Virus record (IMG/VR): IMGVR_UViG_3300032236_000968
Location: 1 to 39,851 of that record
Source: a virus
Reading direction: 5' to 3' (one strand)
Length of the DNA stretch: 39,851 nucleotides
Shown: piece after piece, positions 7,082 through 13,269 of the stretch
Numbering within the stretch: the stretch's first letter is position 1
How the letters are laid out: the number at the start of each line of letters is the position of its first letter
Made by a program: the position numbers and the translations under genes
Notes under the pieces: generated by a model
Told to the model about the DNA's origin: nothing
Seen by the model: only the letters and a program-made list of their open reading frames with translations
Databases searched by the model: none

Positions 7082-7291
7082 ATGGATCACAAGAGATATA
7101 TGTCCCAAATAGGGAAGATAGGCGGAATCGCCCGAGCAGCCAAACTAAGTCCCGAGAGACGCAAAGAGATCGCTATCAAGGGTGCTAACACGAGGAAAAG
7201 TAACCAAGAGGCTAAGAATTTGCTTGCCAGCCAAGTAGCAAATGGTACTTATAACCCTCGTTATGATGAATCAAAACAATCCCTCCAATGA
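7082..7291 (+). CDS. Small basic protein with GxxGGxAR-LSPERR motif
   Basis: A 69-residue protein. I chose the ATG at 7082 over the in-frame ATG at 7037, because the extra N-terminus is hydrophobic and unrelated. Residues 8-40 read SQIGKIGGIARAAKLSPERR and onward through KEIAIKGANTRKS. This Gly/Ala/basic pattern, with LSPERR before an IA-KGA helix, recurs in short phage and bacterial proteins and may bind nucleic acid. The function is unknown. It overlaps the next gene by 26 bp in another frame and opens the second early gene run (7082-10795). Confidence 0.65.
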   Translation: MDHKRYMSQIGKIGGIARAAKLSPERRKEIAIKGANTRKSNQEAKNLLASQVANGTYNPRYDESKQSLQ

Positions 7292-7655
7292 TAGTCTCGA
7301 GCCTGTGAATGTTATTCCAGGTTCTCAATGGGCTGACACAAGAAACAACCCATTTAATAAAACAATAATTGAAATCACTAATGTTCGTGGCAAATTTGCT
7401 CAGTATAAGTTTGTCATTTTAAACAACCAAGTTTGGGACACAGGTAATCTATTTTCTGTGGCATTAGAGAGATTTCATAACTCATGGATACACCCTGAAT
7501 CAGAGCAAGCTAAAGCAAACAACATGGGCTTAAGCCTCGAGGATTACAAAGTGTTTGTACAAGAACAAGAGAACGAAGAGCGTGAATGGCAGAAGTATTT
7601 ACGCGAGAAACGTGGACATGACAAGTTCTACGATAGAGAGGAAGCACCTATATGA
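7266..7655 (+). CDS. Hypothetical protein with acidic coiled C-terminus
   Basis: A 129-residue protein if started at the second of two adjacent ATGs (7263, 7266); the first possible start is 7242. The N-terminal half is beta-rich (NVIPGSQWADTRNN, ITNVRGKFAQYKFVI). The C-terminal third is a charged helix (DYKVFVQEQENEEREWQKYL). No known family was recognised. It ends in an ATGA overlap with a membrane protein gene, so the two are likely coupled. Confidence 0.7.
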   Translation: MNQNNPSNDSLEPVNVIPGSQWADTRNNPFNKTIIEITNVRGKFAQYKFVILNNQVWDTGNLFSVALERFHNSWIHPESEQAKANNMGLSLEDYKVFVQEQENEEREWQKYLREKRGHDKFYDREEAPI

Positions 7656-7819
7656 ACCAGTGGGTCATGCTATTCTGGTTCGCACCATTCTTTTTGCTCA
7701 CTATGTGGGCAATTAGTGACTACCGAGCATATAAACGCCAAACCCGTGAAAATCGGGAATGGTTCGAGAATTATATGCACGGCAAACGTAAGATAGATAA
7801 AACCATTAACAAAAAGTAA
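7652..7819 (+). CDS. Small single-pass membrane protein
   Basis: A 55-residue frame coupled by ATGA to the upstream gene and ending four bases before the next ATG. Residues 4-21 (WVMLFWFAPFFLLTMWAI) form one hydrophobic membrane segment, followed by a basic, helical tail (YRAYKRQTRENREW and onward). This suggests an N-out, C-in inner-membrane protein. The position is early, far from the lysis cassette, so it may act in membrane anchoring or superinfection control. That is inference. Confidence 0.65.
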   Translation: MNQWVMLFWFAPFFLLTMWAISDYRAYKRQTRENREWFENYMHGKRKIDKTINKK

Positions 7820-7822
7820 AAA

Positions 7823-8299
7823 ATGCCAACATTAGCCACAATTAGTTCAATTAAGCCAACAGGCGAAAGCTTCGAGACTCCAAACGGGGTATTCTGGCCA
7901 TATCGCGTGATATTAAGCGACGGGACATCAGGTGAAGCGTCCAGTAAGACACAAGAACCTAAGTTCACCATAGGAGACGAAGTAGAATACGAGATCGTTC
8001 GTACCATTAAGGGTATGAATAAGCTGAAGATAGGTAAGCCAAATGGTAATATGCCAAGACCACGCGCAGCTACCCCTACGCCTCCTAAAGACCCGTTTAA
8101 CCCTCCTACAGCAAACAGCATAGCAGCTAACAAGTTTAATGCTGACGGCATGGAGCGTGGAATGTGCCTTAAGATGGCAGGAGACTTCCTATTACATAAC
8201 TACCGCGTAGCAGGCCAACCAGCCGACCAAGCCGTAGTATGCGAGGAACTCGTAAACTGGGCAGAACAAATCTTAGCAGCTTCAAATAAGCTCAAATGA
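7823..8299 (+). CDS. Putative OB-fold single-stranded DNA-binding protein
   Basis: A 158-residue protein. Residues 18-75 have an OB-fold-like strand pattern: FWPYRVILSDGTSGEASSK, then KFTIGDEVEYEIV and KLKIGKP. A Pro-rich linker (about 76-95) joins this to a helical C-terminal region (about 96-158). The arrangement of strand-rich nucleic-acid-binding domain plus linker is seen in phage ssDNA-binding proteins, and the neighbouring nuclease gene supports a DNA-processing role. It lacks the acidic C-terminal tip of classical SSB. Start context is A-rich with no Shine-Dalgarno motif. Function is inferred. Confidence 0.55.
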   Translation: MPTLATISSIKPTGESFETPNGVFWPYRVILSDGTSGEASSKTQEPKFTIGDEVEYEIVRTIKGMNKLKIGKPNGNMPRPRAATPTPPKDPFNPPTANSIAANKFNADGMERGMCLKMAGDFLLHNYRVAGQPADQAVVCEELVNWAEQILAASNKLK

Positions 8300-8631
8300 T
8301 TATACAACGTCCAAACGGCAAAGTTGAGAGTATAGTATTACAACCATCGACGCTTCATTGCTATTTCGTGATAGCAAAAGACAAAATGGAGTTACTAATG
8401 CCAAATTACTCACAACGCTATGAGGAAGCCCGTAAAGCTTCTATTAAAATCGGGGGCATTGTAACAAATGCCTCTTGTATAAGAAACGCTGGATTAGACA
8501 TTAAGGTGTGGGAACGTAAGCCACGCGAGCCTAAGAAGCGTAATAAAATAGTAAACTATAACCCAATTAGGAAGCCTACACAGATAGAGCTACTAACGAT
8601 AGATGGGAATGAATTAACTAAAGGTTTTTAA
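8296..8631 (+). CDS. Hypothetical basic protein
   Basis: A 111-residue protein coupled by ATGA to the OB-fold-like gene. It has a mixed alpha/beta N-terminal part and a basic stretch WERKPREPKKRNK (about residues 75-87), which would suit nucleic acid contact. No family was recognised. It lies between the putative ssDNA-binding protein and the nuclease, so a role in DNA metabolism is plausible. Confidence 0.65.
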   Translation: MIIQRPNGKVESIVLQPSTLHCYFVIAKDKMELLMPNYSQRYEEARKASIKIGGIVTNASCIRNAGLDIKVWERKPREPKKRNKIVNYNPIRKPTQIELLTIDGNELTKGF

Positions 8632-8632
8632 C

Positions 8633-9442
8633 ATGGCACATTTTTATGATGAAAAAGGGGAAAGCAGACACGAAGTTATCGGCAAAACGACAGGCAAGCC
8701 TAGACCTAGCACGATCAAAGATGCTAAAGATAATGGGTGGTATCCGTCCGTCACCACGATTCTTGACATTCTGGCCAAGAAACAACTCGAGGTATGGAAG
8801 TGTAATCAATATGCACTGGCAGCTCGCAGACTTCTCGCAGAAGGTACAAAAGTACATTTTAACACTGCGGAAAAAAGCTACCTTGGAATCGTCAAAGAGG
8901 AAGCGTTGCAGCAAGTCGACGACGCAGCCGACCTCGGCACGAAAGTCCACGAAGCCCTCGAAAAAGGTCTCCAAGGGAAAGATTACGACAAGACGTATGA
9001 CATATACGTCCAACCAACCAAAACCCTATTACAAACGCTTGGCGTCAGAATACTATACCACGAGCTACGATTGGTGAATAAGGAGTTTGGGTATGCAGGT
9101 ACAACTGACGGAGCTTTTATTGTAGAGCCTCAAGGATATGTAGGTATCCTCGACTTTAAGACCTGTAAGACAGTTAAGGACGAGCCTGTAGATCCTAGAA
9201 GCTCTTGGCCTGCACAGATAGCTGCCTATCATGCTACGCATTATAAAGAGATACCTACGGCGTATAACAACGCTAAAGGTCTTAGCATAGCCATATCTAC
9301 GACAGAGCCAGGTAGGGTAGAAGCTATTTGGTACTCTGGTGAACAACTGGAGACAGAATGGAAAATGTTCTATCACTTAAACGAAATCTATAAACTCAAA
9401 ACTGGCCATGACCCAAGAAACTTTACTGCTACAAAAGCCTAA
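8633..9442 (+). CDS. PD-(D/E)XK (Cas4/RecB-like) nuclease
   Basis: A 269-residue nuclease of the PD-(D/E)XK fold, probably an exonuclease acting on DNA ends. The core motifs are visible: GTKVHEAL (H106), E144 in HELRLVNK, GTTDGAFIV (D159), GILDFKT (D174-x-K176) and AQIAAY (Q195, Y199). Together they match the RecB/Cas4-type active site with its QxxxY motif. Neighbours are the OB-fold-like protein upstream and SWIM and HNH proteins downstream, forming a DNA-processing cluster. A Cas4-type four-cysteine Fe-S cluster is not evident. Roles in recombination, host DNA breakdown or end processing are all possible. Confidence 0.85.
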   Translation: MAHFYDEKGESRHEVIGKTTGKPRPSTIKDAKDNGWYPSVTTILDILAKKQLEVWKCNQYALAARRLLAEGTKVHFNTAEKSYLGIVKEEALQQVDDAADLGTKVHEALEKGLQGKDYDKTYDIYVQPTKTLLQTLGVRILYHELRLVNKEFGYAGTTDGAFIVEPQGYVGILDFKTCKTVKDEPVDPRSSWPAQIAAYHATHYKEIPTAYNNAKGLSIAISTTEPGRVEAIWYSGEQLETEWKMFYHLNEIYKLKTGHDPRNFTATKA

Positions 9443-9446
9443 GTAC

Positions 9447-9617
9447 ATGAGGCTTGGGCTTACGCAAGCAAAGGCCGTATACGGAAGTTTAACGTCAGAT
9501 CAATGGGAAGAGTCGTATAGATTCCTAGAAGCCCTTTGGGAGGGCGTAGAATGGCACAGAATAACGATTAAACGCTTTAAAGATGAATATAGAGCCAATA
9601 CCTGGAGAGCCGAATAG
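9447..9617 (+). CDS. Hypothetical small protein
   Basis: A 56-residue protein. I prefer the ATG at 9447, four bases after the previous stop; an in-frame ATG at 9408 would overlap the nuclease gene by 35 bp. It reads MRLGLTQAKAVYGSLTSDQ, then an amphipathic, Trp-rich middle (WEESYRFLEALWEGVEWHR) and a basic end. Its 3' end overlaps the SWIM protein gene by 35 bp in another frame. Family not recognised. Confidence 0.55.
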   Translation: MRLGLTQAKAVYGSLTSDQWEESYRFLEALWEGVEWHRITIKRFKDEYRANTWRAE

Positions 9618-9786
9618 GTACTACGTACAGAGCCGTACACATAAGGAAGTAATACATATCGTGGACGTAGAAGATCAGGAATGCTCATGCGAAGGCTTTG
9701 GCTTCCGTAAAAAGTGTTCCCATTTAGATTCAGTAAACAAAATATTAGAATGGATTAAACAACAAGAACAGGAACTAGTAACATGA
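9583..9786 (+). CDS. SWIM zinc finger protein
   Basis: A 67-residue protein with a complete SWIM-type zinc ligand set, C34-x-C36-x8-C45-x-H47, within QECSCEGFGFRKKCSHL. SWIM fingers bind DNA or proteins and occur in Rad51-partner proteins, helicases and MULE-type transposases. Here the domain makes up almost the whole protein. It lies just downstream of the PD-(D/E)XK nuclease and ends in an ATGA overlap with the next gene, suggesting joint expression and a role in handling DNA ends or recombination. Confidence 0.75.
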   Translation: MNIEPIPGEPNRYYVQSRTHKEVIHIVDVEDQECSCEGFGFRKKCSHLDSVNKILEWIKQQEQELVT

Positions 9787-10076
9787 AAATGCAAAAGATA
9801 ATAATAAATATGGGTGACGAAAAGATAGAAACAGACGCACCTGTGTTAGAACACGTTAAAAGCACATATAACACTAAAAATGGTAACATTATTTTAAATC
9901 TATATCCTAAAGATGAAGCAGATTTATCAGATAATAATATAATAGGTACTTTAACCTTTATAGCTAAAAGTAGTAATATGATATTTAAAGAGCTAAAACC
10001 CTTAACGGAAGGGCAAAGAGAAGAGTCGTTATGGCTACAAGATACTTTTAGCACCATATATGCCCAAAGCACCTAA
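9783..10076 (+). CDS. Hypothetical protein
   Basis: A 97-residue protein coupled by ATGA to the SWIM gene. It has alternating strands (KIIINMGDEKIE, NIIGTLTFIA) and an acidic middle. The DNA is markedly more AT-rich than neighbouring genes (long A/T runs around 9790-9960), which may indicate a different origin. No family was recognised. Its last 17 bases overlap the HNH gene. Confidence 0.65.
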   Translation: MKMQKIIINMGDEKIETDAPVLEHVKSTYNTKNGNIILNLYPKDEADLSDNNIIGTLTFIAKSSNMIFKELKPLTEGQREESLWLQDTFSTIYAQST

Positions 10077-10431
10077 AACACGTTGCGGAGGTCAATGGAC
10101 AGAGGCTCGTTTTAAGGGATTTATTGTTAGTGCCCTTAGACGAGCTTCTAGCCGTTGGTCACCTAAATACACCTGTAAAAAGGAAGCTAAGAGAGGCTAT
10201 AACAAGTATGAGTGTGCCCTATGTCACGAGATAGTGGGCAATAAGAACATTAAAGTAGACCATATAGACCCTGTTGTAGACCCCGAAGTAGGCTTTATAG
10301 GCTATGATGAGTTTATTAAACGCCTATTTGTCGAGATAGAGGGCTATCAATGTCTCTGTATCTACTGCCATCAAAAGAAAACTAACGCCGAAAAAGAACG
10401 CCGTAACCAACTTAAAGCCAATGAACCATGA
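10060..10431 (+). CDS. HNH endonuclease-like protein
   Basis: A 123-residue protein with a zinc-supported HNH fold: a CxxC pair at C52/C55 (ECALCHE), the central VDHIDPV (H68), and a closing CLCIYCHQKKT (C100, C103, H104). The basic N-terminus (RFKGFIVSALRRASSRW) likely contacts DNA. HNH proteins of this kind nick or cut DNA, and in phages they serve in packaging, recombination or as free-standing homing endonucleases. It overlaps the second HNH gene as ATGA. Two adjacent HNH genes far from the terminase are noteworthy. Confidence 0.8.
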   Translation: MPKAPKTRCGGQWTEARFKGFIVSALRRASSRWSPKYTCKKEAKRGYNKYECALCHEIVGNKNIKVDHIDPVVDPEVGFIGYDEFIKRLFVEIEGYQCLCIYCHQKKTNAEKERRNQLKANEP

Positions 10432-10691
10432 AAAGAACACCACTAAGACGGGTAAGCAAGAAACGAGCAGCGCAGAACAGGCTATACAGCAAGTTAAGGA
10501 AGGACTTTCTTACGGAGCGTCCAAGATGCGAAGTGTGCTGGGAATGCAAGGCAACCGACATTCATCACAAGAACAAAAGGTCGGGAGAGAGGCTAAACGA
10601 CGTAACTATGTTTCTACCCGTATGCAGGAGATGCCACAGGTGGATACACGACAACCCAGAGCCAGCCAGAAGGCAGGGATACTTAGTTTGA
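10428..10691 (+). CDS. HNH-type zinc protein (small recombination nuclease-like)
   Basis: An 87-residue protein of a familiar phage type: basic start MKRTPLRRVSKKRA, RxKxFL, CEVC (C34, C37), DIHHKNKRSGERLND (H46, H47), VCRRCHRWIHDNP (C66, C69, H70, H74) and a C-terminal GYLV. The paired CxxC and HH-motif mark a compact HNH/zinc fold, probably DNA-nicking or structure-specific. It is coupled by ATGA to the first HNH gene. A second long frame overlaps it entirely but looks like a shadow until about 10688. Confidence 0.85.
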   Translation: MKRTPLRRVSKKRAAQNRLYSKLRKDFLTERPRCEVCWECKATDIHHKNKRSGERLNDVTMFLPVCRRCHRWIHDNPEPARRQGYLV

Positions 10692-10795
10692 TTAGCGTAA
10701 TAGCCTTAGCCCTAAGCCTGGTAATCATCAGTATAGGAGCAAGCTACAGGCTAGCCCACGGGCAAGTGATCAACTTCAATATGGTTAAGAAGTAA
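10688..10795 (+). CDS. Candidate small membrane peptide (TTG start)
   Basis: From a TTG that overlaps the HNH stop as TTGA, a 35-codon frame runs to 10795. It encodes a hydrophobic helix, LISVIALALSLVIISIGASY, followed by a short polar tail ending NMVKK. The same frame is open back to 10421, but that part is read antiphase to the HNH gene and has no hydrophobic or family signature. The stop/start overlap copies the coupling seen across this genome. An early single-pass peptide could be a host-membrane or holin-type factor. The start is uncertain. Confidence 0.4.
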   Translation: MISVIALALSLVIISIGASYRLAHGQVINFNMVKK

Positions 10796-10803
10796 TAGAT
10801 GTA

Positions 10804-10934
10804 GTCTTAACCCTGCTTAAGACGCAATAGATGCAGTATAATGCTTGCTTGACAAGCAACATAAGCCCTATTAAGAATCACTTAAGAAACTCAATAGGGC
10901 TGCATATTGATGCCTGTTCTCTGGCCAAGGGAAC
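10804..10934. repeat. Series of four inverted repeats between convergent arms
   Basis: In order: GTCTTAA/TTAAGAC (10804-10810, 10817-10823), TTGCTTG/CAAGCAA (10845-10851, 10853-10859), AGCCCTATT/AATAGGGCT (10864-10872, 10893-10901) and GTTCTCT/AGGGAAC (10916-10922, 10928-10934; one T-G position). The first three are perfect. This density in 130 bp of non-coding DNA suggests a folded RNA or a set of protein-binding sites. It lies where the plus and minus arms meet. Confidence 0.7.
10849..10878 (+). promoter_or_regulatory. Possible sigma70-type promoter
   Basis: A perfect TTGACA (10849-10854) is followed 18 bases later by AAGAAT (10873-10878; four of six -10 matches). A start near 10885 would give a transcript of about 85 bases ending at the terminator at 10942-10970, with no room for a protein. 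A TATAAT at 10837-10842 also exists, but without a matching -35. Confidence 0.35.
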
Positions 10935-10941
10935 GAGTTTA

Positions 10942-10970
10942 GCTCACTTACTACAGTGGGCTTTTATTTT
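10942..10970 (+). terminator. Rho-independent terminator of the rightward arm
   Basis: GCTCACT (10942-10948) and AGTGGGC (10955-10961) form a 7-bp stem with one non-Watson-Crick position and a 6-base loop, followed by TTTTATTTT (10962-10970). It ends right at the stop of the convergent minus gene at 10964. It would stop early transcripts before they enter the lysis genes on the opposite strand. Confidence 0.75.
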
Positions 10971-11194
10971 CTACCAATTAGAGCTAGGACTACGGCTATT
11001 ATAAAGCCGACCACCCAAACAATTATCTCTTTATAAACGTATAAGGTTTTAACCTTACCATTGGTATAAGTCACTTGCTCTTTGATTTCCTCAAGTAGTA
11101 TTTCACGCCTAGCTGCTGCTTCCTTAATAGATCTAATTTCGGAAAGCACTTCTGCAAACCTAGCGTTAAATGAATTAGGATCAAACGTGTTCAA
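10964..11194 (-). CDS. Coiled-coil/membrane protein, XhlA-like (possible lysis accessory)
   Basis: A 76-residue protein: a charged helix with coiled-coil character (about residues 10-50, FAEVLSEIRSIKEAAARREI and onward) followed by one C-terminal membrane helix (about 54-74, EIIVWVVGFIIAVVLALIG) and a basic end. This topology resembles XhlA-type phage proteins that act with holins. It is the last gene of the leftward arm, coupled by ATGA to the lipase gene. No sequence identity to a named family could be checked. Confidence 0.65.
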   Translation of the reverse strand: MNTFDPNSFNARFAEVLSEIRSIKEAAARREILLEEIKEQVTYTNGKVKTLYVYKEIIVWVVGFIIAVVLALIGRK

Positions 11195-11868
11195 GATATG
11201 GTATTGCCTACAAGCTCAATGTACCTGTCAAGACTATGATTTTCAACTGGCGTAAACACTTTGCTTTTATGGTCGTAGATAGATGTAGGCTCGCATACAT
11301 GACCAAAGGCTACGTGCCAGGTGGACAGGGGTAATAACGGAACAGGATCATACTTGGCGTGATAGCGTTTACTATCACTTAGGGTCTCTTTTGCCCCATC
11401 TGCCCATTCCTTATCGCCAACCTTAGGGCTACCAAACGTAACCAGGTTGTCGTTCTTAAGCTCTAAAGCAAGTAGGGTAGCTAACGATCCGCCTAGGCTA
11501 TGCCCCGTAATATAGGCATATTGTAAGTCTTTCTTCCAGTCCTGGGACTCATTCTGGTCTATTAGGCTATTATACAAGTCATAGAAGCCCCCGTGAACCC
11601 TTCCCTTTGCCCCGTTATAGGGCTTTAAAACGATTTCGGCATCCTGATACCACTCAGACCATGCCTCAGTGCCACGAAAGGCCACCACGAGGCTTTGTGG
11701 GCTCTCTATTACGATACCAAAGGGGCGCATCCCATCCATATCCTGACCAAATATGACGTTACGGAGGTTGTACCCCTTATCCAAGACAAGGTTCTCGTTA
11801 TTCCATTTGACCAGATTAACCGTGTGATAGGCTTTCTTAACGAAGCCAGCTAACTCTAAGTCGTTCAC
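11191..11868 (-). CDS. Class 3 lipase (alpha/beta hydrolase)
   Basis: A 225-residue lipase-like enzyme that would hydrolyse ester bonds in lipids. The oxyanion segment VVAFRGTE (about 61-68) and nucleophile elbow ITGHSLGGS (Ser124) are clear. Asp174 in KYDPVPLLP and His211 in ENHSLDRY complete a plausible Ser-Asp-His triad. It begins with GTG, overlapping the stop of the upstream membrane peptide (GTGA), and has no signal peptide of its own. It lies in the lysis cassette between small membrane proteins. Phage lipases are uncommon, so it may help break host membranes at release. Confidence 0.85.
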   Translation of the reverse strand: MNDLELAGFVKKAYHTVNLVKWNNENLVLDKGYNLRNVIFGQDMDGMRPFGIVIESPQSLVVAFRGTEAWSEWYQDAEIVLKPYNGAKGRVHGGFYDLYNSLIDQNESQDWKKDLQYAYITGHSLGGSLATLLALELKNDNLVTFGSPKVGDKEWADGAKETLSDSKRYHAKYDPVPLLPLSTWHVAFGHVCEPTSIYDHKSKVFTPVENHSLDRYIELVGNTIS

Positions 11869-11990
11869 TCTTTATCCTCACAAAACACCCTATTCCACCA
11901 CCAAGTAAGAAACCCGAGAATAACTAAAGCTAGCCCTATAATTCCTATAAAGCTAGCTAACGCTAATAAGATCCACTCCATCCAGTTCAT
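11865..11990 (-). CDS. 41-residue membrane peptide in lysis cassette
   Basis: A short frame starting MNWMEWILLALASFIGIIGL and continuing hydrophobic to about residue 30, then WWWNRVF and a charged end. It forms one membrane helix. Both ends are coupled: ATGA with the lipoprotein gene upstream and GTGA with the lipase downstream. This strongly supports a translated gene. Its position suggests a holin, antiholin or spanin-like part. Confidence 0.7.
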   Translation of the reverse strand: MNWMEWILLALASFIGIIGLALVILGFLTWWWNRVFCEDKE

Positions 11991-12301
11991 TTGTTATTAA
12001 CTATAACAGGTGGATTGCTGCCAGCCGTAAGACTGGACGCCGAGAATGACCAAGTAGTCCCTATTACAGGAATACCAATATTAGCTTTAACATTAAGAAC
12101 TGAAAAGCCTGTAGAAGTCCAAGCAACTCCTGTAGCAGATTCACTGTGGCTATAAACAGGCGTAGTTGTACTCTGCGTAATATCAGCAGCAGAAACATTC
12201 ATAGCTGCTATCTGGCTAACAAAAGACGAAGCGTTCTTAGTAGCCGTACTAGCACAACCACTAAGGCTTGCTAGGAGAAGGAGTGGTAGGAGTCGTTTCA
12301 T
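11987..12301 (-). CDS. Lipoprotein in lysis cassette (possible outer spanin)
   Basis: A 104-residue lipoprotein. A signal peptide ends in the lipobox LSGC (Cys16), so it would be processed by signal peptidase II and anchored to a membrane facing the periplasm. The mature part is Ser/Thr-rich, about 88 residues, longer than most Rz1-type outer spanins and not Pro-rich. It starts inside the 3' end of the holin candidate (41 bp overlap, different frame), as Rz1 genes often overlap their partner. It could also be a surface protein that alters host or phage binding. Confidence 0.7.
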   Translation of the reverse strand: MKRLLPLLLLASLSGCASTATKNASSFVSQIAAMNVSAADITQSTTTPVYSHSESATGVAWTSTGFSVLNVKANIGIPVIGTTWSFSASSLTAGSNPPVIVNNK

Positions 12302-12500
12302 ATGGTTGATTCTTTAAATAAGCTGCAATAACTGTACCTGAAGCTGCTACAAACTCAGCTATACTAACAGCCCAGTCGAGCCAATTCATCTGGCTAACTT
12401 GCTGGTGACTTACTCCTTTAAATTGTGAAGCAAAGCTATCCGCTAGTGCCATAACTATCATGCAATAGGCGAATCCATGTTTGTTAATATGATCGTTCAT
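12261..12500 (-). CDS. Holin candidate, two membrane helices
   Basis: A 79-residue protein from the ATG at 12500, which overlaps the previous stop as ATGA (an upstream in-frame start would add 18 unrelated residues). Two hydrophobic helices are visible at about 9-25 (GFAYCMIVMALADSFAS) and 42-62 (WAVSIAEFVAASGTVIAAYL). A Pro/Thr-rich hydrophilic tail follows. Size, two helices and a polar C-terminus fit a class II holin, which would open the inner membrane at lysis. No enzyme domain is present. Confidence 0.6.
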   Translation of the reverse strand: MNDHINKHGFAYCMIVMALADSFASQFKGVSHQQVSQMNWLDWAVSIAEFVAASGTVIAAYLKNQPYETTPTTPSPSKP

Positions 12501-12880
12501 GCTCCAGTGAATCCAATAGCTGTGTAATAGATTGTAGCACCTGTAGTGACGCACTGAATGTTAAGTGCATTACCTGCCGTAGTCTTTAAAGGGTTAGTAA
12601 AGTTAAACACTAATGGAAAGCCTACCCCAGCAGCCGTAACATTATCTGCAAAGAATGTAGCAATCACTGTAGAGCCGTCTAAGATGTTAACTAACGTAGC
12701 AGTATTAGCACTGTTATTGTACAGATAAAGATCGGTTAGATAGTTACGTAGCTTCACTGTATTGCCGTTATAATCGGTAGATGTCTGAGCAGCATTAAGC
12801 GTAGTAGAAGCTGTTGTGCTTAAGGCTGTGTCGCCGTTAGTGGACGACCATGTATATCTGGGGGATGAATAAGTGCTCAT
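12497..12880 (-). CDS. Small virion-type beta protein
   Basis: A 127-residue Thr/Asn/Ala-rich protein with a strand pattern typical of phage tail-tip or head-fibre sandwich domains (LYLYNNSANTATLVNILDG, then TTGATIYYTAIGFTGA at the C-terminus). It resembles in style the protein at 33085-33480. It has no signal peptide, unlike the gene upstream. It is coupled to both neighbours by ATGA overlaps. Probably a structural or receptor-binding accessory, but unproven. Confidence 0.6.
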   Translation of the reverse strand: MSTYSSPRYTWSSTNGDTALSTTASTTLNAAQTSTDYNGNTVKLRNYLTDLYLYNNSANTATLVNILDGSTVIATFFADNVTAAGVGFPLVFNFTNPLKTTAGNALNIQCVTTGATIYYTAIGFTGA

Positions 12881-13269
12881 TGTGAATTATTAGTTGTTAG
12901 AATAGAAATGTTATTACTCGTTACGGCTGGCGTTGCAACGGCATTATTCGTTGTGAACGTAACAGGCGTAGGATCTTGCAGGGTGAACAACGCTGGAGCT
13001 TGTGCTACGTTGGTTGTTACCTCGGGCAAAGGAGCTGTAAACGTGTTAGTTGTAGAGTCGTAATGCCAGCCCATGCCTGCGTTGCCTGCTGGTACGCATC
13101 TAACGGCATCAGGATATACACTAGATGTAAACGTAGGCATCTGACTACCTACGTCTTGATTAGCTACTAATACGGCTATTACTGTGCCATTACTATTGAT
13201 TAACGCCCAGTTAGACATTGTATCACCAAACGCCGTAACCGCTAAAAATAGAAACAATAGGATTTTCAT
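12877..13269 (-). CDS. Exported virion-type protein with signal peptide
   Basis: A 130-residue protein. The first 15-16 residues, MKILLFLFLAVTAFGD, look like a Sec signal peptide cleaved near Gly15. The mature part contains NWALINSNGTVIAVLV and a motif GMGWHYDSTTNTFTAP, a pattern I associate with phage tail-fibre accessory proteins. The start overlaps the adhesin stop by one base (TAATG). A signal peptide on such a protein is unexpected for cytoplasmic virion assembly. Confidence 0.6.
   Translation of the reverse strand: MKILLFLFLAVTAFGDTMSNWALINSNGTVIAVLVANQDVGSQMPTFTSSVYPDAVRCVPAGNAGMGWHYDSTTNTFTAPLPEVTTNVAQAPALFTLQDPTPVTFTTNNAVATPAVTSNNISILTTNNSQ

Noticed and set aside
7771-8151. 126-codon minus-strand hydrophobic-looking frame
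   Set aside because: Antisense to the OB-fold-like gene at 7823-8299, which fits its neighbours by coupled stops and starts.
8618-9077. 131- and 143-codon frames overlapping the nuclease
   Set aside because: Both are shadows of the PD-(D/E)XK nuclease gene, whose motifs are complete in frame 8633-9442.
10421-10691. Overprinted N-terminal part of the 124-codon frame over the HNH gene
   Set aside because: The HNH frame has all zinc ligands; the other frame shows no signature until its hydrophobic end, which I list separately from a TTG start.
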